A stretch of 45,829 bases of DNA from Prevotellaceae bacterium (GTDB lineage: Bacteria > Bacteroidota > Bacteroidia > Bacteroidales > Paludibacteraceae). This document shows, one piece after another, positions 1 through 8,576 of the stretch (the first letter of the stretch is position 1; each line of letters starts with the position of its first letter). The position numbers and the translations under genes are program-made. The stretch lies in contig JAISWT010000142.1 in assembly GCA_031271005.1 (NCBI GenBank), forward strand, positions 1-45,829. Reading direction: 5' to 3'. Below the pieces are notes generated by a model, which saw only the letters and a program-made list of their open reading frames with translations, was not told where the DNA came from and did no database searches.

Positions 1-300
1 ACAGTCAGCGGCTCTCCCGGTACCGCTATGGCAAACACATGGACATGGTACGCCGGCAACGGTCGCGGCTTAGATATTAAGCCTGACGGCTCTACTGTTA
101 CGCTGCATTTGCCTGCGAGCGGTATTCGCAACTACAGTCATGGTCGTCTCTACTACAACGGAGCAAACTGCTACTATTGGAGTACTGCATTCTCCGGAGT
201 TAATGCCTGCTTCTTTCTCTGCAACAGTGTTACCGTTAATCCCGCGTATAGCGTCTCTCGCGGGTACGGAGGCGCGCTGCGCTGTATTCGCAATAGTTAA
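1..300 (+). CDS. C-terminal fragment of a FISUMP-domain surface protein (copy A)
   Basis: The reading frame is open from the window edge to TAA at 298-300, giving 99 codons; the 5' part is outside the window. The residues match the C-terminus of the FISUMP gene at 14066-15648: both have a TISGSP-like segment, NTWTWY, DIKPDGSTVTLHLP, YWST.FSGV and the ending LRCIRNS. FISUMP (fibrobacter succinogenes major paralogous) domains belong to the C-type-lectin-like fold and are usually surface-exposed ligand binders of Bacteroidota and Fibrobacteres. An internal ATG at 28 is not a start, because the similarity continues upstream of it. Between conserved framework residues this copy differs strongly from its paralogue, mostly at codons ending in C or T (see findings). 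The ligand is unknown. Confidence 0.85.
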   Translation, partial: TVSGSPGTAMANTWTWYAGNGRGLDIKPDGSTVTLHLPASGIRNYSHGRLYYNGANCYYWSTAFSGVNACFFLCNSVTVNPAYSVSRGYGGALRCIRNS

Positions 301-385
301 CTTGGATATTTGCAAACGTATAACTGTTGTGTTAGATTTTGTTTGTTTTACAGGATTGCAGGATTAACAGGTTTTTATTCAGGGG

Positions 386-500
386 ACTTCTAAAAATTAG
401 ATTATTTCAGGCGGACAAGTTTTCAAAAACGGAGTTTTATGATGTAAATAAGCGCTTTTTGAAAATGAAGTTCAACGACAAATAAGCAATTTTTAGAAGT
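386..500. repeat. Possible small element with 13-bp inverted-repeat ends
   Basis: ACTTCTAAAAATT at 386-398 is repeated in inverted orientation at 488-500. The right end, CAAATAAGCAATTTTT (479-494), recurs exactly at 41562-41577, and the left end recurs as GAACTTCTGAAAAATTAG at 41291-41308. The interior has no ORF. It could be a MITE-like element, or a hairpin-forming 3' region of the surface-protein gene. Confidence 0.4.
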
Positions 501-650
501 TCCTTGATGCGAATAACGGGTTCAATGAACAAAAAATATTCGTATAATTTGTTGACTAAAATAATTTTAAAACCTTGCACGCCGCTGTTATTGCGGTTAT
601 GAATCAGGTGGGGGCGCGATTATTAGATTTTTCATTATTGCGTATTTTAT

Positions 651-685
651 TATTCACTATTCACTATTAATTATTCACTATTAAT
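651..685. repeat. Heptamer array (TATTCAC / TATTAAT), 5 units
   Basis: Five consecutive 7-bp units run in strict register: TATTCAC, TATTCAC, TATTAAT, TATTCAC, TATTAAT. The unit is related to the TTCACTA array at 43392-43426. Confidence 0.75.
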
Positions 686-761
686 TCATTTCTTAATTAA
701 CCACTAACCACTAATATCGCTTTTTTATCTGCTTGCCTGCCTGTAATTGAAATTTTTATGC

Positions 762-769
762 TAACTTTG
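762..769 (+). promoter_or_regulatory. -7 promoter element TAACTTTG of lepB
   Basis: A match to the Bacteroidota -7 consensus TAnnTTTG, 54 bp before the lepB ATG. No clear -33 TTTG is found at the proper distance. Confidence 0.5.
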
Positions 770-823
770 TCGCAAATTTTAATTGTAGACAGAATAAACC
801 AATAAATTATAAATTAAGTTATT

Positions 824-2290
824 ATGTTCAACAAAAACGGGATTCCGCTTTCGGAGAGATTACAGCGCCCTGTAAAACAGTGGGTTAAAGCCATTGCGTG
901 GTGCATTGTATATATATGTTTTATCGTATGGGTTGGTAATTTTTGGTGGCTGTTGCTTTTACCGATAATTTTCGATGCTTTCATTACCCGATTTATACCC
1001 TGGACGTGGTGGAAAAAGTCTGGTAACAAGCGCTTTCGGAGTTTTATGAGTTGGGTTGACGCCATCGTCTTCGCGCTTGTGGCAGTCTATTTTATCAATT
1101 TGTTTCTGTTTCAGAACTATCAAATTCCTACTTCCTCGCTTGAAAAGACGCTTCTTGTTGGCGACTTTCTCTTTGTTAGCAAGGCGAGTTACGGACCGCG
1201 CATTCCAAATACGCCGCTTTCGTTGCCATTGGTACAGAACACCTTACCCGTTGTAAATACAAAATCGTATATAGAAAAGCCACAGTGGAAGTATCGCCGA
1301 CTGCGCGGCTTTGATAATATTGAACGCGATGATATTGTAGTGTTCAACTTCCCCACAGGCGACACCGTGCCGCTAAAATACAACAACCCTGATTATTACA
1401 CGCTGTCTTATAATCTGGGGCGCGAACTGGCATTCCAAAAAGGCTTCAATCTTGAGAACAATGCTGCCAGAGCCGAAATTTATCAGTCGGCAGGCAGAGA
1501 TTATATAAAACATCATTCTGACGAATACGGAGATCTGGTGTGGCGACCGGTTGACAAACGCGAAAATTATGTGAAGCGTTGCGTAGGAATGCCGGGAGAC
1601 AAATTGCAAATAATTAATAATCAGGTTTATACAAATGGGGAAGCCCAGAAAAAAATCCCCCATTTGCAGTTTTACTACATAGTACAAACTGACGGAACGG
1701 TTATTACAAAAGATATTCAAAAAGAACTCGGCATAAGCAATGACGATTTCGGGCTTATTAACGCATCCGGCTCTATGTCCGAAACGCCTGTATACTATTT
1801 GCCGCTCACGCAGGAGATGTACGACAAATTGTCTGCAATGCCTTTCGTGAAACAAATTGTTGCGTCTCAGCCTCTGGATTTCAAACATTTTGATGATGTG
1901 TTCCCGCTTGGCAACGATTACGGCTGGACACGCGACAATTACGGACCCATAAATATTCCCAAACGGGGACAAACTTTTGAACTCAACCTGAAAAATCTGC
2001 CCATTTACGAACGCGCAATCAGAGTTTATGAAAACAATAAACTGGAAGTAAAAAACGGCAAGATATTTATAAACGACACCGAAACCCGCCACTATACTTT
2101 CCAAATGGATTATTACTGGATGATGGGCGACAACAGACACAATTCTGCCGACTCGCGCTACTGGGGTTTTGTACCGGAAGACCACATCGTTGGACGACCG
2201 GTATTTGTGTGGCTCTCGCTTGATAAAGACAAAGGTTGGTTTAGCGGAAAAATAAGGTGGAAACGATTCTTTGCAAGCGCAAAAGATTGA
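824..2290 (+). CDS. lepB: Signal peptidase I
   Basis: Cleaves signal peptides from exported proteins at the outer face of the inner membrane. At 488 residues it has the long form usual in Bacteroidales. Two hydrophobic stretches (about 22-52 and 77-97) anchor it. The nucleophile box IPTSSLEKTL places the catalytic Ser at 105; YVKRCVGMPGD places the general-base Lys at 251; the C-terminal box GDNRHNSADSRYWGFV starts at 435. A large insertion between the Lys box and the last box is also typical of the Bacteroidota enzymes. It is followed after 94 bp by the WbqC-like gene on the same strand, so the two are probably co-transcribed. Family assignment is secure. Confidence 0.96.
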   Translation: MFNKNGIPLSERLQRPVKQWVKAIAWCIVYICFIVWVGNFWWLLLLPIIFDAFITRFIPWTWWKKSGNKRFRSFMSWVDAIVFALVAVYFINLFLFQNYQIPTSSLEKTLLVGDFLFVSKASYGPRIPNTPLSLPLVQNTLPVVNTKSYIEKPQWKYRRLRGFDNIERDDIVVFNFPTGDTVPLKYNNPDYYTLSYNLGRELAFQKGFNLENNAARAEIYQSAGRDYIKHHSDEYGDLVWRPVDKRENYVKRCVGMPGDKLQIINNQVYTNGEAQKKIPHLQFYYIVQTDGTVITKDIQKELGISNDDFGLINASGSMSETPVYYLPLTQEMYDKLSAMPFVKQIVASQPLDFKHFDDVFPLGNDYGWTRDNYGPINIPKRGQTFELNLKNLPIYERAIRVYENNKLEVKNGKIFINDTETRHYTFQMDYYWMMGDNRHNSADSRYWGFVPEDHIVGRPVFVWLSLDKDKGWFSGKIRWKRFFASAKD

Positions 2291-2384
2291 TTTTCAATGG
2301 AATAAAGATGCGTTTATTTTACCCGCTTTTTCAAAATCCGTGAAAAACCAATCATTTGACAAGCCTTAATAAATTGTTTTTTTA

Positions 2385-3068
2385 ATGATTGATAATGATT
2401 TACATATTAGCGAAAAGTCCTCAATCAGAGGGCTTTTTTCTACTGCATACCTGCCACCGCAGTCCTACATTGCAGCATTACTCAAATGCGAAAAAATTAA
2501 ACTCGAAAAGCACGAGTTTTATACGAAACAGACATATCGTAATCGCTGTAAAATATTGACTGCCAACGGGATAATGGATTTAATACTGCCCGTTGAGAAG
2601 CCAAACGGAAATAAGACGCTGACAAAAGATATTCTCATCTCAAATCATACGAACTGGCAAATACTGCATTGGCGAACAATAGAATCGGCATACAGAAATT
2701 CGCCTTTTTTTGAATATTATAAAGACGATTTTTTGCCGTTCTATACGCAAAAACACAAGTTCCTGTTCGATTTTAACTTAAACTTGATGTGGAAAATAAT
2801 TGAGTTGCTTCAAATTGATTTGCCCGAAATATCTTTTAGCGAAAAATATGAAATCGCAAACAGAAGCCAAACAGACCACCAAGAAGTTGATTTTCGCAAC
2901 GCTATCAACCCCAAAAAAGAAAATGCGTTAGAGCAAACGCCTTATTATCAAGTATTTGCGGACAAATATAACTTCGTTCCCAATTTAAGTATCATTGACC
3001 TGCTTTTCAATCTTGGAAATGAGGCAGAAGGATATTTGAGCAACATCACAAAACGCGAACCGCATTGA
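2385..3068 (+). CDS. WbqC-like family protein
   Basis: A 227-residue protein of the WbqC-like family. Recognisable points are the N-terminal STAYLPPQSYIAAL segment, the central NRCKILTANGIMDLILPVE strand region and the NWQILHWRTIESAYRNSPFFEYYKDD block. WbqC was named from O-antigen gene clusters; its biochemical role is not established. In Bacteroides relatives a WbqC-like gene commonly follows lepB, as here. No signal peptide or membrane segment is visible, so it is probably cytoplasmic. Confidence 0.85.
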   Translation: MIDNDLHISEKSSIRGLFSTAYLPPQSYIAALLKCEKIKLEKHEFYTKQTYRNRCKILTANGIMDLILPVEKPNGNKTLTKDILISNHTNWQILHWRTIESAYRNSPFFEYYKDDFLPFYTQKHKFLFDFNLNLMWKIIELLQIDLPEISFSEKYEIANRSQTDHQEVDFRNAINPKKENALEQTPYYQVFADKYNFVPNLSIIDLLFNLGNEAEGYLSNITKREPH

Positions 3069-3130
3069 TTTTTCATTCTGCACCCCGAAAAAAGTTGCAG
3101 CATACAAAAAACCTGAAATAAGGCGGCAAA

Positions 3131-3161
3131 TTGGAAAACTCACGTTTTATATATATTTTTG
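3131..3161 (+). promoter_or_regulatory. Promoter of the SufT-like gene (TTG-N20-TATTTTTG)
   Basis: TTG at 3131-3133, a 20-bp spacer and TATTTTTG at 3154-3161 fit the Bacteroidota -33/-7 pattern. It lies about 90 bp before the ATG. Confidence 0.5.
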
Positions 3162-3248
3162 CAGTTGGAAAAAGATGAAGCGATGCGATGTGCAACGCCA
3201 AAGTGAATACAAAAAAAGTTTGAAAATTATCAGTAAAAAAAATATTTT

Positions 3249-3560
3249 ATGACCATTTTACACACAGAAGAAAGAATTGTACAAATGCTTAAAACCGTCT
3301 ACGACCCCGAAATCCCCGTCAATGTGTACGATTTGGGGTTGATTTACAAAGTTGATTTGCATGACAATGGCGATGTTGACATTGATATGACGCTCACCGC
3401 GCCCAACTGCCCTGTTGCCGACTACATTGTGGAAGACGTAAAAATGAAAGTAGAGGCAGTAGAAGGCATCAAAAATGTAACCGTCAACCTCGTGTTCGAC
3501 CCCGCGTGGGATAAGGAAATGATGAGCGAAGACGCAAAACTGGAATTAGGGTTTCTCTGA
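3249..3560 (+). CDS. MIP18/DUF59 family iron-sulfur cluster assembly protein (SufT-like)
   Basis: A stand-alone DUF59 domain of 103 residues. Family hallmarks are DPEIPVNVYDLGLIY near residue 20 and TAPNCPVAD near residue 50, the latter with the conserved Cys. Relatives (SufT, the PaaD N-terminus, eukaryotic MIP18/CIAO2) help mature Fe-S proteins. No suf genes flank it and it has its own promoter, so it probably acts as a separate maturation factor. The exact client is unknown. Confidence 0.9.
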   Translation: MTILHTEERIVQMLKTVYDPEIPVNVYDLGLIYKVDLHDNGDVDIDMTLTAPNCPVADYIVEDVKMKVEAVEGIKNVTVNLVFDPAWDKEMMSEDAKLELGFL

Positions 3561-3744
3561 TTGTCCAACTTGCAGGTCAAAAAAAATGAGATATGTGAAG
3601 GAATGCAGGGTTTGGGTTAACGTTGTTTTCTACCAAACTACCAATCCTAACGGATTGAAAACAGCGTACAATAACTTTTTGGAGATATTAAAATTGTGAA
3701 AAAAAACAATTAAAGGGCAAAATAAAATTATTAACGGGAAAATT

Positions 3745-3776
3745 TTTGGTTTATAAAAAAATGTTTTATAAATTTG
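3745..3776 (+). promoter_or_regulatory. Promoter of the LacI-family gene (TTTG-N20-TAAATTTG)
   Basis: TTTG at 3745-3748, a 20-bp spacer and TAAATTTG at 3769-3776 make a near-perfect Bacteroidota promoter. Transcription would begin near 3783, which excludes the upstream TTG at 3746 as start codon and favours ATG 3812. Confidence 0.75.
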
Positions 3777-3811
3777 CAGAAAATATTTGTAAATCTTTTT
3801 ACCATAAATCT

Positions 3812-4834
3812 ATGCCGCCAAACTCGAATATAACCATTAAAGACATTGCAAAAGCGCTTGGGATTTCAGTCTCCACTGTTTCGCGTGCCCTTAACAACAA
3901 TCCCGATATTAGCAGCGAAACGATACAACTGGTACAAGAATATGCAAAACGGCACAAATATGTGCCCAACGCGCTCGCCTTGGGCTTGAGAAATCAGCAC
4001 TCAAAAATCATTGGAGTAATAGTCCCCGAACTTGCCAACAACTTTTTTTCGACCGTCCTTTCGGGCATGGAAACAGTTGCCGAAACCCTTGATTACTACC
4101 TGATTGTGTGCCAAAGTATGGAAGACTACGAAAAGGAAATCCGCAGTGTAAAGACCCTGCTCAACCTGCATGTGTGCGGAGTGCTGGTGTCAATGGCAAA
4201 GACCACGAAAAAGTTTGACCATTTTACCGAACTGATTTACAACGGTATCCCCATAGTTTTTTTTGACCGTATATGTCCCGGAATTGAAGCCTCCAAAGTA
4301 GTTGTAAATGATTATACAGGCGCTTTGGACGCAGTGGAATATATGATACAAACGGGTTGCAACAGACTTGCGCTGTTTCACTCGCCAATGAACCTCGAAA
4401 TCTCAAAAAACCGAAAAAACGGCTTCCTTGATGCGCTGATTAAAAACAAAATTGCGGTCAACGAACATCTTATACGCACCGCCGACACCAAGCAAACAGG
4501 CTTTGAGAACGCTCTACACCTGTTGCAGCAGCCCCAACGACCCGATGCGTTTATGTGTATGAACGATTTTACGGCTGTGGGCGTTCTGCTTGCCGCAAAA
4601 CAATTAGGGCTGAACGTCCCCGAAGACGTATCCATTTTTGGGTTCTCCAATTCCATGGTCGCCCAATATACTGACCCGACACTGTCGTCTGTTGACCAGC
4701 ACCCGCTCGAAATGGGCGAACAGGTGATGAACCTTTTGATTGACAAAATAGAAAAGAACGAACAGTCGCTCAGAAACAAGATAATTAAAACCACATTAGT
4801 GATTAGAAATACAACAAGAAGAAAAATAAAATAA
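3812..4834 (+). CDS. LacI-family transcriptional regulator
   Basis: A 340-residue repressor or activator. The N-terminal helix-turn-helix reads IKDIAKALGISVSTVSRALN, with the hinge helix after YVPNALALGL. A periplasmic-binding-protein-like sugar-sensing domain follows, starting at IIGVIVPELANNFF, with the conserved AFMCMNDFTAVGVL and VSIFGFSN segments. The frame extends upstream to 3746, but the promoter at 3745-3776 makes that start unlikely. The MFS sugar transporter follows on the same strand after 57 bp, so the pair looks like a sugar-uptake module whose regulator senses the transported sugar. The effector is not identifiable from sequence. Confidence 0.93.
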   Translation: MPPNSNITIKDIAKALGISVSTVSRALNNNPDISSETIQLVQEYAKRHKYVPNALALGLRNQHSKIIGVIVPELANNFFSTVLSGMETVAETLDYYLIVCQSMEDYEKEIRSVKTLLNLHVCGVLVSMAKTTKKFDHFTELIYNGIPIVFFDRICPGIEASKVVVNDYTGALDAVEYMIQTGCNRLALFHSPMNLEISKNRKNGFLDALIKNKIAVNEHLIRTADTKQTGFENALHLLQQPQRPDAFMCMNDFTAVGVLLAAKQLGLNVPEDVSIFGFSNSMVAQYTDPTLSSVDQHPLEMGEQVMNLLIDKIEKNEQSLRNKIIKTTLVIRNTTRRKIK

Positions 4835-4891
4835 TTGAAAATAGTTAGAAATGATTTTAATTTTTATAATAAATTTTTAGTTCAACACAAT

Positions 4892-6226
4892 ATGACAAAT
4901 ACAACAAAACCAAATCTTTCGTTTTGGCGAATCTGGAATTTGAGTTTCGGATTTTTTGGCGTGCAAATAGCATACGCTTTGCAAAGCGCAAATATCAGCC
5001 GCATTTTTACAACTTTGGGAGCCGACCCTCATAATTTAAGTTTTTTCTGGATCTTACCTCCCTTAATGGGAATTATTGTTCAGCCAATCGTTGGGCATTA
5101 CAGCGACAAAACGTGGATTCCAAAACTTGGCAGACGCATTCCGTATCTGCTTCTGGGTGCGCTGGTGGCAATTGTTGTGATGAGCCTTTTACCTAACGCA
5201 GGCAGTTTTCATTTTTCCGTATCAGGAGCGCTGGTATTTGGGTTGGTTGCACTGATGTTCCTCGACACGTCCATCAATATGGCAATGCAGCCGTTTAAAA
5301 TGCTTGTAGGCGATATGGTTAATGAAAAGCAGAAGACTTTTGCATATTCGGTGCAAAGTTTTCTGGTAAATGCAGGCAGCATTATCGGCTTTTTATTTCC
5401 GTTTATTTTTACATGGTGGGGCATTTCAAACACTGCGCCCGACGGCACCGTTCCCAATTCGGTGATTTATTCCTTTTACGCAGGCGCTGCTATTTTGATT
5501 TTGTGCGTTTTATACACGGTCTGGAAAGTGCGCGAAATGCCGCCACACGAATACGCTACATTCCACGGCTTTGAAGAAAATCCGCCTGTAAAGGAAAAGA
5601 CCGATTTTATTACGCTGCTCAAAAAAGCCCCAACAGTGTTTTGGACTGTCGGATTGGTGCAGTTTTTTTGTTGGGCGGCGTTCCTGTTTATGTGGACTTA
5701 CACCAACGGCGCTATTGCCGAAAACGTTTGGGGGGTTGATACCGCTGTCAAAGGGCACGCAGAACTGAAGGAATATCAGGAAGCAGGCAATTGGGTAGGT
5801 ATTTTATTTGCTGTTCAAGCGGTTGGCGCAGTACTTTGGGCATGGATAATTCCGCTTTTCAAAAGGCAAAAACCTATTTATATTTTAAGTTTAGCGCTTG
5901 GCGCAATCGGCTTTATTTCCGCGATGTTTATTCACGATAAATTTATGCTGTTTGTTCCTTATGCTTTGATTGGCTGTGCGTGGGCAGCAACACTGTCGTT
6001 GCCTTTCGCAATTCTAACCAACTCATTATCAGGTAAAAACATGGGAGCATATTTAGGCTTGTTCAACGGAACGATTTGCCTGCCACAGATTTGCGCTGCG
6101 CTTTTGGGAGGAGTAATTTTGTCGCTCGTTGGCGGACATCAAATAAATATGCTCGTTGCAGCCGGCGTTTCGCTGCTTTTGGGCGCTGTGGCTGTTCTGT
6201 TTATTAAAATAAAAACAAAAGAATAA
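4892..6226 (+). CDS. MFS transporter, glycoside/sugar family (SLC45/MalT-like)
   Basis: A 444-residue inner-membrane transporter with about 12 hydrophobic segments. It resembles Bacteroidota maltose or glucoside permeases: an N-terminal WRIWNLSFGFFGVQIAYALQ segment, GHYSDKTWIPKLGRRIPYLL in the first cytoplasmic loop, then a central loop and a second six-helix half. ATG 4892 is preferred over the in-frame TTG at 4835, because the residues before MTNTTKPNLSFW are not hydrophobic or conserved-looking. Its position behind the LacI gene suggests sugar-controlled co-expression. No glycoside hydrolase is adjacent, so the substrate stays open. Confidence 0.9.
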   Translation: MTNTTKPNLSFWRIWNLSFGFFGVQIAYALQSANISRIFTTLGADPHNLSFFWILPPLMGIIVQPIVGHYSDKTWIPKLGRRIPYLLLGALVAIVVMSLLPNAGSFHFSVSGALVFGLVALMFLDTSINMAMQPFKMLVGDMVNEKQKTFAYSVQSFLVNAGSIIGFLFPFIFTWWGISNTAPDGTVPNSVIYSFYAGAAILILCVLYTVWKVREMPPHEYATFHGFEENPPVKEKTDFITLLKKAPTVFWTVGLVQFFCWAAFLFMWTYTNGAIAENVWGVDTAVKGHAELKEYQEAGNWVGILFAVQAVGAVLWAWIIPLFKRQKPIYILSLALGAIGFISAMFIHDKFMLFVPYALIGCAWAATLSLPFAILTNSLSGKNMGAYLGLFNGTICLPQICAALLGGVILSLVGGHQINMLVAAGVSLLLGAVAVLFIKIKTKE

Positions 6227-6302
6227 ATTTCCTGTAAATGCACTAAAATTTTGCTTGCGTCTTTTTGTGAGAAAAAAAACTCGCGCGGAGGCAAAGTAAC
6301 AG

Positions 6303-6341
6303 AAAGAGCGCAAAGTCAATTAATGATTTTGCGCTCTTTTT
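6303..6341 (+). terminator. Intrinsic terminator between convergent MFS and porQ genes
   Basis: A perfect 12-bp stem (6303-6314 with 6328-6339), a 13-nt loop, and a T-run at 6337-6341 on the plus strand. It probably also limits read-through from porQ on the other strand. Confidence 0.8.
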
Positions 6342-6374
6342 GAGCAACTTTATATGTTATGTGTATAAAAAAAC

Positions 6375-7403
6375 TTACAACCCAAAATCTTCCAGCGATG
6401 TGGCAATGGTGAAATGGTAGGTGCTTAGCCCCGCCTGATATTGCGACATTCCAAACGCCGCATGAAATTTCGAGATTTTCACTCCTGCGCCCACAGAAAA
6501 TCCTGCCAAACTTTTGAAGGCGTCTGCGCCCAACTCGGCGGCGCGGCGGTGGTTGTAGCCCAAGGCAACATAAAAGTTATTGGACGGCACAAATTCAACG
6601 CCTATTATGGCGTGCCTAAAAGCCATATCGAAAAAATTAATCTTCTTTACCCCGTCAACCTGCTTGCTGTCAATGCGATAACTTAAATCCCATTTTTGAA
6701 GGTTATGCACAGTGAATGAAAAACGCAATGGCGCGTGTTTCAGTTTCCACGACAGCCCCGCTTCTATGTTAAAAGGCAGATATTCAGTGTATTGACCAGT
6801 CTCATCGGAATAAAAACCTTTGAGTTGCGCCCCAATATTTTTGAATACGGCGCCTGCCGAAAAATCGTTGCCCGGATTCGCGTAACTTATTCCTACGTCA
6901 ACGCCAAGCCCAAAACCCGTCCTCTGTTCGGCAACGAGGAAAACGGGCTTCAGACTTGCGCCAATGGTGATTCGCTCGGAAAGAACACGCGCATAAGAGA
7001 GATAAAGGGCAATATCTTTGACCTGAAAACTGCCTTCATTTTGATTGAAAATATTTGTCAACGGTATTGTCCCGTAATCATCGTATTGCACGCCCGCGCC
7101 CAGAAAATTACGACTGTTTATATTATAGCCGTAACTTGCTGTGCCATACATAAATGCCGGAAAGTGGGCATAATTCAAACTCAGCATATTGTGCGTTTTA
7201 GCAGTCAGAAGCGCAGGATTTTGAAACAGCATAGTGATGTCGTTGTCAAGCAGCGACACGTTTGCGCCGCCCAAAGATGTGGTACGCGCAGAAGATGCTA
7301 AATCCAAAAACCTGTATATCCCGTTCCCTGTTTGCGAAAAACACAACACAGGCACGAAAACTCCGAGTAGCAGCAAAATCTTATAATTATTTTTTATTTT
7401 CAT
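6375..7403 (-). CDS. porQ: PorQ-like type IX secretion system protein
   Basis: A 342-residue outer-membrane beta-barrel-type protein with an N-terminal signal peptide (hydrophobic stretch about residues 8-22, ending VLCFSQ). The segment YRFLDLASSARTTSLGGANVSLLDND and the following FQNPALL are typical of the PorQ/PorV-like barrel family. In Porphyromonas and relatives PorQ is part of the attachment complex of the type IX secretion system. A likely T9SS cargo is encoded in the same window (39275-41287). A -7 element on its strand (TACCTTTG, 7424-7431) lies 20 bp upstream of the ATG. Confusion with other PorV-like barrels is possible. Confidence 0.85.
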   Translation of the reverse strand: MKIKNNYKILLLLGVFVPVLCFSQTGNGIYRFLDLASSARTTSLGGANVSLLDNDITMLFQNPALLTAKTHNMLSLNYAHFPAFMYGTASYGYNINSRNFLGAGVQYDDYGTIPLTNIFNQNEGSFQVKDIALYLSYARVLSERITIGASLKPVFLVAEQRTGFGLGVDVGISYANPGNDFSAGAVFKNIGAQLKGFYSDETGQYTEYLPFNIEAGLSWKLKHAPLRFSFTVHNLQKWDLSYRIDSKQVDGVKKINFFDMAFRHAIIGVEFVPSNNFYVALGYNHRRAAELGADAFKSLAGFSVGAGVKISKFHAAFGMSQYQAGLSTYHFTIATSLEDFGL

Positions 7404-7515
7404 TTGTAAAAAAATTACGACCCCAAAGGTAATAAAAATATTTTTATTTAAAATATTGTTTTTATTGAAACCTGTTTTTTTTCATGCAGTCAATATATTT
7501 CGTTGCAAAAAATAC

Positions 7516-7523
7516 TAACTTTG
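7516..7523 (+). promoter_or_regulatory. -7 element TAACTTTG of the gldA-like gene
   Basis: TAACTTTG, 32 bp before the ATG at 7556. No good -33 element is seen. Confidence 0.45.
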
Positions 7524-7555
7524 CCGAAAATTTTCAAACAGAACATTAAGCGGTC

Positions 7556-8467
7556 ATGTCAATTTTAATACATAATTTAACGAAAAAAGCAGGCTCACAA
7601 ACCATTCTCAGCAACATTTCGATGGAAGCATCAGCGGGCAATGTGGTAGGTTTCCTCGGACCAAACGGTGCAGGCAAAACCACAACCATGCGAATTATTT
7701 GCGGCGCATTGCCATATCAGAGCGGCTCGGTGCAGGTTTGTGGTATGGAAGTGAAAAATAATTTGCTGAAAATCAAGTCATTAACAGGCTATTTGCCTGA
7801 ACATAATCCGCTTTATCCAGATATGTATGTGCGCGAATATTTGAATTTTGCCGCCGATATTTATCATATTGAAAATAAGAGGCAAACAATTGAAAATCTG
7901 ATAGATACCGTTGGGTTGCGGCAGGAGGCAGCAAAGCGTATCGGGCAACTGTCCAAAGGCTACCGACAGCGTGTGGGGCTGGCTCAAGCATTAATTCACA
8001 ATCCCAAAGTGCTTGTACTTGACGAGCCTACAACGGGGCTTGACCCTAATCAGTTGGAGGAAATAAGAAGTCTGATTAGAGAACTGGGGCGCGACCGTAC
8101 CGTGCTGTTAAGCACACATATTATGCAGGAAATCAGAGAGATATGCAATCAGGTTATTATTATTAACGCAGGTAAAATTGCTGCCGATTTTTCCGACCTG
8201 AACAAATTATCGGAATCTGACGGAGAGAAGCAAAGTTTTGAGGTGGAATTTTGTAAGGAAATTGATATGACTATGCTGCAAAAAATTGACAATCTTAAAA
8301 TAAACTACAATTCGGGCAACCGGATTTTTAAAATCGTAAGCGATACGGATATTCGCGAGAAGATTTTTGACTTCGCCGTAAACGCCGACAATAAACTCCT
8401 CACTATCAAAAAAACGAACCGCACAATAGAGGAAATCTTCCGCAATTTGACACAAAATCCACAATAA
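7556..8467 (+). CDS. gldA: ABC transporter ATP-binding protein, GldA-like
   Basis: A 303-residue ATPase. Walker A is GPNGAGKTT (35-43), the signature LSKGYRQR (132-139), Walker B VLVLDEP (152-158) and the H-loop His 188 in LLSTHIMQEI. The C-terminal extension after residue 210 is typical of the GldA group. In gliding Bacteroidota GldA pairs with the GldF/GldG permeases. No gldF or gldG lies next to it here, and many non-gliding Bacteroidales carry this ATPase, so the gliding function is not implied. It may simply energise another exporter encoded elsewhere. Confidence 0.85.
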   Translation: MSILIHNLTKKAGSQTILSNISMEASAGNVVGFLGPNGAGKTTTMRIICGALPYQSGSVQVCGMEVKNNLLKIKSLTGYLPEHNPLYPDMYVREYLNFAADIYHIENKRQTIENLIDTVGLRQEAAKRIGQLSKGYRQRVGLAQALIHNPKVLVLDEPTTGLDPNQLEEIRSLIRELGRDRTVLLSTHIMQEIREICNQVIIINAGKIAADFSDLNKLSESDGEKQSFEVEFCKEIDMTMLQKIDNLKINYNSGNRIFKIVSDTDIREKIFDFAVNADNKLLTIKKTNRTIEEIFRNLTQNPQ

Positions 8468-8576
8468 TACTCTCCTGAAAAGTGGAGTTTATATCTCTGT
8501 AAATCAGCGCTTTGTACCGCAAAACATCTTCCGTTTCGGGCATACGGTTACCTCTTCCGCCCAATAAATATTTGCA

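Larger units (their letters stand above)
301..823. other. Gene-free spacer with repeats, FISUMP copy A to lepB
   Basis: I see no plausible gene. The spacer holds a possible inverted-repeat element (386-500), a partial copy of the 49-bp module (609-632), a heptamer array (651-685) and the -7 promoter element of lepB (762-769). Confidence 0.7.

Noticed and set aside
1373-2185. 270-codon open frame on the minus strand
   Set aside because: It is the mirror of lepB; the long open frame follows from lepB codon use.
6735-7301. 188-codon open frame on the plus strand
   Set aside because: It is fully antisense to the well-supported porQ-like gene and has a non-protein-like composition.
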